Of a DNA stretch of 10,562 nucleotides, positions 5,394 through 10,562 are shown piece after piece. A program made the translations under genes and the position numbers. The first letter of the stretch is position 1. Every line of letters begins with the position of its first letter. The DNA comes from Saprospiraceae bacterium (GTDB lineage: Bacteria; Bacteroidota; Bacteroidia; Chitinophagales; Saprospiraceae), in contig JABDPK010000032.1 of NCBI GenBank assembly GCA_013042795.1, positions 1 through 10,562 on the forward strand, written 5' to 3'. The notes beneath the pieces were generated by a model that was not told the DNA's origin, ran no database searches, and worked only from the letters and a program-made list of their open reading frames with translations.

Positions 5394-6089
5394 ATGAACA
5401 ATAACCAACCCTTCAGTATCAAATACTGGGCAGAAGAAGACAGGCCCCGTGAAAAACTCTTACTCAAAGGCAGACAAAACCTCAGTAATGCCGAACTCAT
5501 AGCAATACTAATAGGTTCAGGCACCAAGGAGCTTTCGGCTGTACAGTTGTCCAAAAATATTCTTATACGTTTTGATAACGATCTGAACGAACTGGCCCGG
5601 CTCCAGGTAGCCGACCTGAAAAAATTTAAAGGAATCGGCGAAGCCAAAGCAGTGAGCGTTATCGCAGCATTGGAGCTTGGCAGAAGAAGACAAATAAGTA
5701 CATCATCTGTCAAGTCAAGGATTACGTCAAGCAAGGATGCTTACAAACTATTGGCAGGAGATCTTCGTGACCTTAATCATGAAGTATTCAAAATACTTCT
5801 GTTAAACAGAAACAATCGTGTTCTTCGCACCGAAACTATAAGTATCGGTGGTATTGCCGGAACCGTAGTCGATCCCAAGATTATTTTCAAAAAAGCTCTT
5901 GATCACCATGCTTCTTCAATTATCCTTTGCCATAATCACCCCTCAGGCAACCTGAACCCATCCAGGCAGGATATAGAAATCACAAAGAAAATAGTTGAGG
6001 CCGGGAAAGTCATCGAAATACAAATCCTTGACCACCTGATCATCTCCTATGAAGGATATTTCAGTTTTGCAGATGAAGCCCTTATTTAA
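5394..6089 (+). CDS. radC: RadC-family JAB1/MPN-domain protein
   Basis: A 231-residue protein of normal RadC (UPF0758) length. The N-terminal part has WAEEDRPREKLL (12-23) and NAELIAILIGSGT (32-44), then a helix-hairpin-helix, LKKFKGIGEAKAVSVIAALELGRR (about 75-98, motif GIG at 80-82). The C-terminal domain carries a complete metal-protease-type JAMM motif: E130, then CHNHPSGNLNPSRQD with H180, H182, S190 and D193. All zinc-binding residues are therefore present. RadC was named for a DNA-repair phenotype in E. coli that was later disputed, and its biochemical role remains uncertain. The ATG at 5394 gives the expected N-terminus. The gene appears transcribed alone. The complete size and HhH domain argue for the chromosomal housekeeping form rather than the shorter copies found on mobile elements. 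Confidence 0.94.
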   Translation: MNNNQPFSIKYWAEEDRPREKLLLKGRQNLSNAELIAILIGSGTKELSAVQLSKNILIRFDNDLNELARLQVADLKKFKGIGEAKAVSVIAALELGRRRQISTSSVKSRITSSKDAYKLLAGDLRDLNHEVFKILLLNRNNRVLRTETISIGGIAGTVVDPKIIFKKALDHHASSIILCHNHPSGNLNPSRQDIEITKKIVEAGKVIEIQILDHLIISYEGYFSFADEALI

Positions 6090-6147
6090 GCTTGTCAAAA
6101 CTTAACATTAGAATATGGATTTATATGTCAATTTGATATACCTTCGA

Positions 6148-6179
6148 TTGTTACAAAACCGCTGGAGTTAAAATATTTC
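6148..6179 (+). promoter_or_regulatory. Weak promoter candidate before the pyruvate-kinase-like gene
   Basis: TTG (6148-6150) and AATATTTC (6172-6179) are 21 bases apart. The latter matches TAnnTTTG at four of the six fixed positions. The predicted leader would be about 15 bases before the ATG at 6200. It is the best candidate I see in the 110-base gap, but it is not strong. Confidence 0.25.
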
Positions 6180-6199
6180 TTCACCTGGAAATCTATGCC

Positions 6200-7801
6200 A
6201 TGAAACTCCGGAATATCTCTGAAAAACTCGTTAATCTTCACAGTGACCTTCTCGAAAATGAATCATATTTCAGGGAGGCTTGCAAAGACCTTCACCCTGA
6301 TTTCTGTGAAAGTGGTTTAAACTTATGCAGATACCTGCACCTGCGAACTCATGATCTAAGAAAAATACATGATGACTTGTCTGAAGTAGGGATATCTTCC
6401 CTGAGAAGTCCTGAAGCCTACGTTTTGGAAAATCTGGGTAATACAATAAAATTGCTTCATTTATTACAGGATGATAAATGGAATCCAACAATAAACGTTA
6501 AGTCAATTGGGTATAAACAGGGACAAAAACTTCTGAAAGATCACACAAGAAAACTGTTTGGTGGACGTCCCTATAAGAAATCACCCCATATCATGATTAC
6601 AATGCCAACCGAGGCAGCAAGTGACTATAAACTTGTTAAAACCCTGATAGATTCAGGTATGAATATCGCTCGGATCAACATGGGACACGATAATAGTAAA
6701 ACATGGAGAAAAATTGCCAAAAACGTCAGGAAGGCCTCAAAAAATTCCGAGAGAAAATGTAAGATATATGTAGACCTTTCGGGTCCCAAGATTCGTACTG
6801 GTAAGATCTCAACACTTAAAGCCTTTAAAAAGAAAAAGAAAAAAGATGTTAAACCTTACATTCGCTTAAATAAAGGCGATAAACTTTTCCTTCATAAAAA
6901 AGATGTACCGGGTTATCCGGCAATCGTAGATAAAAAAGGAAAGACAATCCGACCGGCCGGTATTTCTGTTTCACTTCCTAAAATCATTGATGATGCCAAG
7001 GTAAAAGACAGGCTTTATTTTGATGATGGGAAAATAGCATGTGTTGTAAGGGAAAAACATGAACATGGCCTGATCCTCGAAGTGAAAAAAACCGGCTTAT
7101 CAGGGTCCAAACTGAAAGAAGAGAAAGGAATCAATCTCCCTGATACAATACTTCATACACCCTCTCTTACCAGATCAGATTTAAAAAACCTTGATTTCGT
7201 TGCAAAGTACGCAGATATCGTTGGATATAGCTTTGTGCGTCATCCATCTGATGTCAGAATGCTGCGGTCAGAATTGCGGAAAAGAAAAGCAGAAGGTATT
7301 GGTGTTGTACTCAAGATCGAAAACAAGGAAGCATTTGATAACCTGGCATTACTTTTACTTGAAGCAATGAAGGGTTCTCCTGTGGGCGTTATGATCGCTC
7401 GTGGCGACCTTGCGGTAGAAATTGGCCTTGAAAGGATTTCCGAGGTACAGGAAGAAATTCTTTGGCTATGTGAGGCTTCTCATGTTCCCGTGATCTGGGC
7501 TACACAAATATTGGAAAGTATGGCTAAAAAAGGTATGGCAACCCGTGCAGAAATAACTGACGCTGCCATGAGTGTCCGTGCAGAATGTGTTATGCTTAAT
7601 AAGGGGCCATATATTACAGAAGCTACAATTATGCTGAAAAGGATCCTGGATAAAATGCTCAAGCACAATACAAAAAAGAAAAATCAACTTCGTGCTCTGA
7701 ATATTGCAAGTGCGTCACTTAAGAAAATCCTGCCAGAGACCATTGAAGAAGCCGGACTACCCGTTCCTGTTTCGCATTATCAAGATATGGTGTTTTCTTA
7801 A
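6200..7801 (+). CDS. Pyruvate-kinase-like protein with N-terminal extension and no C-terminal domain
   Basis: A 533-residue protein with the pyruvate kinase catalytic barrel at about 129-490. Landmarks: ARINMGHD (157-164; R158, N160), VDLSGPKIRTG (191-201), FDDGKI (274-279), GINLPDT (310-316), SFVRHPSD (344-351), LKIEN (371-375; catalytic K372, metal ligand E374), ARGDLAVEIG (400-409; D403), WATQILESM (433-441) and TRAEITD (448-454). After this it has AECVMLNKGPYITEA where standard enzymes have a SGETA loop, and it ends within about 60 residues without the C-terminal regulatory domain. Residues 1-125 form an extra helical N-terminal region with LNLCRYLHLRTHDLRKIH (40-57) and GISSLRSPEAYVLENL (64-79). 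I recognise this as an atypical pyruvate-kinase-like family. K197 occupies the position of muscle E117, where Lys marks potassium-independent enzymes, and G162 replaces a potassium-ligand serine. Substrate-level phosphorylation is likely but unproven. Confidence 0.85.
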   Translation: MKLRNISEKLVNLHSDLLENESYFREACKDLHPDFCESGLNLCRYLHLRTHDLRKIHDDLSEVGISSLRSPEAYVLENLGNTIKLLHLLQDDKWNPTINVKSIGYKQGQKLLKDHTRKLFGGRPYKKSPHIMITMPTEAASDYKLVKTLIDSGMNIARINMGHDNSKTWRKIAKNVRKASKNSERKCKIYVDLSGPKIRTGKISTLKAFKKKKKKDVKPYIRLNKGDKLFLHKKDVPGYPAIVDKKGKTIRPAGISVSLPKIIDDAKVKDRLYFDDGKIACVVREKHEHGLILEVKKTGLSGSKLKEEKGINLPDTILHTPSLTRSDLKNLDFVAKYADIVGYSFVRHPSDVRMLRSELRKRKAEGIGVVLKIENKEAFDNLALLLLEAMKGSPVGVMIARGDLAVEIGLERISEVQEEILWLCEASHVPVIWATQILESMAKKGMATRAEITDAAMSVRAECVMLNKGPYITEATIMLKRILDKMLKHNTKKKNQLRALNIASASLKKILPETIEEAGLPVPVSHYQDMVFS

Positions 7802-7947
7802 GTTCGTGACTTCATAGATATTTAGTACAATTTTTTTCGAGTGGAAATCAATAGTGAAATCCGAAATCACTAATACATGAAACCTTATAACCAGGTAGCT
7901 TTATTTCAAATTTCCAACAATTAATTCTTATCACAACCAGACTCAGC

Positions 7948-7955
7948 TATCTTTG
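7948..7955 (+). promoter_or_regulatory. Bacteroidota -7 promoter element before the ABC exporter
   Basis: TATCTTTG matches TAnnTTTG exactly and is identical to the element at 3981. It ends only 11 bases before the ATG at 7967, so the mRNA would have a leader of about six bases, close to leaderless. There is no clear TTTG at the usual -33 distance. Confidence 0.55.
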
Positions 7956-7966
7956 TTATACTAAGA

Positions 7967-9721
7967 ATGGAGAATAAGCAAGAGTTAGACCTGGTTGTGC
8001 TTTCTAAAGTCCTTAAACTGGCTAAGCCATACAAAGGGCTGTTTATCCTGTCCATTACCCTGGCCATCTTTCTTGCCCCGATTTCCAATATTCGTCCCTA
8101 CCTGATCGGTATGATGGTAGATGATTGCATTTTTGCCTCCGACCATGAATGTCTCCTCAGAATGGCAGGCATATTTCTTTTATTTGTAATTGCTGCTGCC
8201 TTTCTACGCTATGTTTTCATTTATTATTCTTCAGTACTTGGTCAATCTGTCATCAAGGACTTGCGGGTTTACGTTTTTGAACATGTCACGAAGCTTAAGC
8301 TTCGTTTTTTTGACCAGACACCCATTGGTCGACTGACGACAAGAACGATCAACGATGTTGAGGCCATCAACAATATTTTTACCCAGGGTGTTTTAACAAT
8401 GCTGGCAGACATTCTGGGCATATTCGCCGTAATAGGTTTTATGTTATTGGATAGCTGGCGCCTAACTTTGATCTGTCTTGCCACACTTCCACTAATGATC
8501 CTGGCCACATATATCTTTAAGGAAAAAGTAAAGGTTTCCTTTCAAAGAGTTCGTAATGAAATCTCCAAAATGAATTCTTTTTTACAGGAACAGATTACGG
8601 GCATGCAGGTCGTACAGATGTTCAATGCAGAAAAACAGGAGGCTGAAAAATTCAGGAACATCAACAGGAAATATACAAAAGCCAACCTCGATGCCATTGA
8701 ATATTACGCCATCTTTTATCCCGTTGTTGAACTCATCTCAGCAATCGGTCTGGCCTTACTGGTATATTGGGGATCCAAAGGTATATGGAACCATACAATC
8801 AGTGCTGGCGCATTCGTTTCGTTTCCAATGTATCTGCAGATGTTGTTTCGCCCAGTCAGAATGCTTGCTGACAAATTCAATACACTGCAGATGGGACTTG
8901 TGGCGGCTGACCGTGTTTTTAAATTGCTTGAAGATGAAGCATATATAAAAGACTATGGAGATAAAGAAGTATCTAAGCTGAAAGGAGCTGTAGAATTCAA
9001 GGGTGTGTCTTTTGCATATGACAATAAAAACTATGTCCTCAACAATATAAATTTCAAGCTGGAAGCCGGAAACACCCTGGCCCTGGTTGGTAGCACAGGA
9101 TCAGGAAAGTCAACAATCATAAATATCCTGAACCGGTTCTATGAAATCCAGAATGGCTCTATTCTTATTGACGGAACCGATATTAAAAAATACAAACTGC
9201 ATCATCTTCGTGAACGATTGGCTATGGTTCTCCAGGATGTATTTCTTTTCAACGGAACCGTTCTGGAGAATATAACATTGATGGATGAAGCGATAGATAT
9301 GGAAACCGTTATCGAAGCCTCAAAAAAAATAGGTGCGCATCCGTTCTTTGAAAAACTACCGGATGCATACAATTTCCATATCACTGAACGTGGATCCAAT
9401 TTGTCAATGGGTCAAAAACAATTGATCTCTTTTGTACGGGCCCTGGTTTTTGATCCGGATATCCTGATTCTTGATGAAGCTACTTCTTCAATAGATTCCG
9501 AAACAGAGTCGATTATCCAGTATGCAATTGAAAAACTGATAGAAAAAAGGACATCAATAATTATCGCACACAGACTGTCAACTATACGTCATGCAGATAA
9601 GATTCTTGTTCTTGAAAATGGTCGGGTTGTTGAAGAAGGATCACATAATACCTTGCTGGAATTGACAGAAGGGAAATACAGGAAGTTATATGAAAAACAA
9701 TTCGATCAGAGTATGGTCTGA
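7967..9721 (+). CDS. ABC exporter half-transporter (fused membrane and ATPase domains)
   Basis: A 584-residue protein of the MsbA/multidrug exporter type. The membrane domain (about 20-310) has helices at roughly 24-50, 63-88, 140-160, 165-184, 250-270 and 281-300, with the coupling segment FFDQTPIGRLTTRTINDVE (114-132). The ATPase domain has an A-loop tyrosine (Y351), Walker A GSTGSGKST (375-383), Q-loop Q423 (LQDVFLF), signature LSMGQ (479-483), Walker B ILILDE (499-504), D-loop SSID (507-510) and switch histidine H535. All catalytic residues are intact, so both sites of a homodimer should hydrolyse ATP. The signature has Met where LSGGQ has its first Gly; LSVGQ variants are common in this subfamily, so this is tolerated. 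Lipids, drugs or peptides are possible cargo, but the sequence does not say which. It has its own promoter element and no partner half-transporter beside it, which favours a homodimer. Confidence 0.93.
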   Translation: MENKQELDLVVLSKVLKLAKPYKGLFILSITLAIFLAPISNIRPYLIGMMVDDCIFASDHECLLRMAGIFLLFVIAAAFLRYVFIYYSSVLGQSVIKDLRVYVFEHVTKLKLRFFDQTPIGRLTTRTINDVEAINNIFTQGVLTMLADILGIFAVIGFMLLDSWRLTLICLATLPLMILATYIFKEKVKVSFQRVRNEISKMNSFLQEQITGMQVVQMFNAEKQEAEKFRNINRKYTKANLDAIEYYAIFYPVVELISAIGLALLVYWGSKGIWNHTISAGAFVSFPMYLQMLFRPVRMLADKFNTLQMGLVAADRVFKLLEDEAYIKDYGDKEVSKLKGAVEFKGVSFAYDNKNYVLNNINFKLEAGNTLALVGSTGSGKSTIINILNRFYEIQNGSILIDGTDIKKYKLHHLRERLAMVLQDVFLFNGTVLENITLMDEAIDMETVIEASKKIGAHPFFEKLPDAYNFHITERGSNLSMGQKQLISFVRALVFDPDILILDEATSSIDSETESIIQYAIEKLIEKRTSIIIAHRLSTIRHADKILVLENGRVVEEGSHNTLLELTEGKYRKLYEKQFDQSMV

Positions 9722-9814
9722 GTTGAATTATTGTTTTGAATCGCTTAATTCCCTGCTTTCATCCAAAATTCCGGCAACTTAATCATGGAATAATTAAATT
9801 CACACTAAGAAAAC

Positions 9815-9822
9815 TGTTTTTG
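9815..9822 (+). promoter_or_regulatory. Possible -7 element before the membrane protein gene
   Basis: TGTTTTTG differs from TAnnTTTG at one fixed position and ends four bases before the ATG at 9827. It would give an essentially leaderless mRNA. No matching -33 box is visible, so this is weak evidence. Confidence 0.25.
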
Positions 9823-9826
9823 CACG

Positions 9827-10291
9827 ATGAACGAAATCAAATATAAAACCAACCCGATAGCCGGTATCATAGCTCTTGTTTTTATTGTATTTATGATATG
9901 GCTGGTTTTCAATTTCGTAAAAGGCTTGTTTAGCATATTAAGCTTCCTTGCTATTCCTTTGTTCATTTTGGCTGTCATCTTCAATTACCAGGTGGTAGGT
10001 GATTACTTTAAATGGATCTATACCTTATTTAAAAAAGAGCCTGCAAAAGGTTTGTTGGCAGGAGCAGGTACGGTCATTGGTTATCCTGTAGTTGCAGCAT
10101 ATCTTTTTTTTAAAGCATTTTCAAACAGGAAGATCGCTGCAAAAAAAGAAGAAAAGAAACCTGGAGAATATATAAAGTTTGAAGAAATGGAAGAAGACGA
10201 AGACTTCCTTGAACTTCCAAAAATTCCAGGCGAAAAAGTGATACAAAAACAATCCAGGGATCAGAATAAATATGATGACCTCTTCTCTTGA
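9827..10291 (+). CDS. Hypothetical membrane protein with three predicted helices and a charged tail
   Basis: I do not recognise a characterised family for this 154-residue protein. It has hydrophobic segments at about 11-31, 34-53 and 74-96. The last is preceded by a Gly/Ala-rich turn (GLLAGAGTVIG, 75-85). A strongly charged tail follows (101-154): KKEEKKPGEY, then the acidic FEEMEEDEDFLELP, then a polar end. The lysines after the third helix suggest the tail faces the cytoplasm. The ATG at 9827 is the only sensible start. The stop codon overlaps the predicted TTG start of the glycosyltransferase as TTGA, so the two are probably translated together. A role in envelope or glycan assembly is possible by association, but nothing in the sequence proves it. 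Confidence 0.8.
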   Translation: MNEIKYKTNPIAGIIALVFIVFMIWLVFNFVKGLFSILSFLAIPLFILAVIFNYQVVGDYFKWIYTLFKKEPAKGLLAGAGTVIGYPVVAAYLFFKAFSNRKIAAKKEEKKPGEYIKFEEMEEDEDFLELPKIPGEKVIQKQSRDQNKYDDLFS

Positions 10292-10562
10292 CCCTTGATT
10301 TTGTGATAGCATGCCTTTATTACCTGTTTACTTTCTCTGTAGTCCTTTCTTATACAGGTCTCATCATTTTTATCCTAAAGAGATGGACTGGCTCGAATAA
10401 TAAAATTCCAGCTGAAAAGATGTCTTCTTTTTCATATTCTATTATCATTCCTGCACGGAACGAAGAAAAAAATATTTTTGATTGTATTAACTCCATCATT
10501 TCAAACAAGGATATCGACAACTTTGATTTAGAAATTATTGTTGTTGATGACCACTCCACAGA
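10288..10562 (+). CDS. Membrane-anchored family 2 glycosyltransferase, N-terminal part
   Basis: The frame is open from 10279 to the right edge; about 91 residues are visible. A membrane helix (DFVIACLYYLFTFSVV, then LSYTGLIIFILKRW) occupies about residues 4-33. The GT-A fold then begins: SIIIPARNEEKNI (51-63) is the nucleotide-binding strand, and IIVVDDHST (83-91) carries the conserved aspartates D87 and D88. Processive and lipid-linked sugar transferases of family GT2 share this layout, with an N-terminal anchor and catalytic domain in the cytoplasm. I favour the TTG start at 10288, which overlaps the preceding stop as TTGA and keeps the whole helix. GTG at 10303 would keep most of it. The first in-frame ATG, at 10420, would delete the anchor. 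Donor and acceptor sugars cannot be told from this fragment. Confidence 0.8.
   Translation, partial: MTLDFVIACLYYLFTFSVVLSYTGLIIFILKRWTGSNNKIPAEKMSSFSYSIIIPARNEEKNIFDCINSIISNKDIDNFDLEIIVVDDHST

Noticed and set aside
5196..5408. Minus-strand open frame of 70 codons through the palindrome cluster
   Set aside because: It has no recognisable domain, signal or promoter, and its composition follows the palindromes. It also runs into the radC start.
5354..5734. Minus-strand open frame of 126 codons opposite radC
   Set aside because: It lies antisense to the well-supported radC frame, is compositionally odd and has no motifs.
5394..6089. radC as a sign of a mobile element or defence island
   Set aside because: The protein is full length with its HhH domain, and there are no integrase, transposase, toxin or restriction genes nearby.
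7852..7872. TAGTGA/TCACTA inverted repeat in the gap before the ABC exporter
   Set aside because: It is a 6-bp AT-rich stem with a 9-base loop and no T tract after it; easily chance. The T run at 7830-7837 has no hairpin in front of it.
7877..7924. A 15-codon frame (MKPYNQVALFQISNN) upstream of the ABC exporter
   Set aside because: It lies upstream of the exporter's -7 element, has no run of regulatory codons, and has no attenuator hairpin after it.
8625..8948. Plus-strand frame of 107 codons inside the ABC exporter gene
   Set aside because: It overlaps the middle of a clear ABC transporter in another frame; it is Cys- and Ser-rich nonsense-like sequence.
9725..9751. GAATTA/TAATTC inverted repeat after the ABC exporter as a terminator
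   Set aside because: It is a short AT-only stem with a 15-base loop and no T tract.

Overview
The window looks like an ordinary chromosomal segment from a member of the Bacteroidota. The base composition is AT-rich. Shine-Dalgarno sites are nearly absent. Several genes have the Bacteroidota-type -7 promoter element (TAnnTTTG) a few bases before the start codon. There is a small lipoprotein of a typical Bacteroidota kind, and transketolase is split into two genes. I cannot name the order or family with confidence. I see no insertion sequence, phage gene, CRISPR array, tRNA or rRNA.

Layout, left to right. (1) Positions 1-1405 hold the end of one and all of a second inner-membrane permease of a dipeptide/oligopeptide-type ABC importer (DppB- and DppC-like), overlapping by 4 bp. 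(2) A 67-residue lipoprotein gene on the minus strand (1402-1605) runs tail to tail into dppC. (3) The nucleoid protein HU (1795-2067) has a textbook Bacteroidota promoter and an intrinsic terminator. (4) The two transketolase subunits (2142-2984 and 2984-3931) are joined by TAATG and the only good Shine-Dalgarno site I noticed in the window. (5) A PLP-dependent trans-sulfuration enzyme (4010-5149) follows. (6) A 244-bp intergenic region (5150-5393) is packed with palindromes. (7) RadC (5394-6089). (8) An unusual pyruvate-kinase-like protein (6200-7801) has an N-terminal extension and no C-terminal regulatory domain. (9) A fused membrane/ATPase ABC exporter half-transporter (7967-9721). (10) A three-helix membrane protein of unknown function (9827-10291). 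(11) The start of a membrane-anchored family 2 glycosyltransferase (10288 to the right edge), which overlaps its neighbour through TTGA.

Most genes are separated by 75-245 bp and carry their own promoter-like element, so they look individually transcribed. The clear exceptions are the permease pair, the transketolase pair and the membrane protein/glycosyltransferase pair. Transketolase and the pyruvate-kinase-like protein fit central carbon metabolism. The trans-sulfuration enzyme fits Met/Cys metabolism.

I did not find a new multi-gene system. The most unusual signal is the palindrome cluster at 5171-5342. Two of its hairpins have nearly the same sequence, and where they differ the changes are paired and keep the stem intact. 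Two further units there also resemble each other. This is compatible with a structured RNA or a small palindromic repeat family. Secondary points are the extra helix pair inside the DppC-like permease and the active-site residues of the pyruvate-kinase-like protein.
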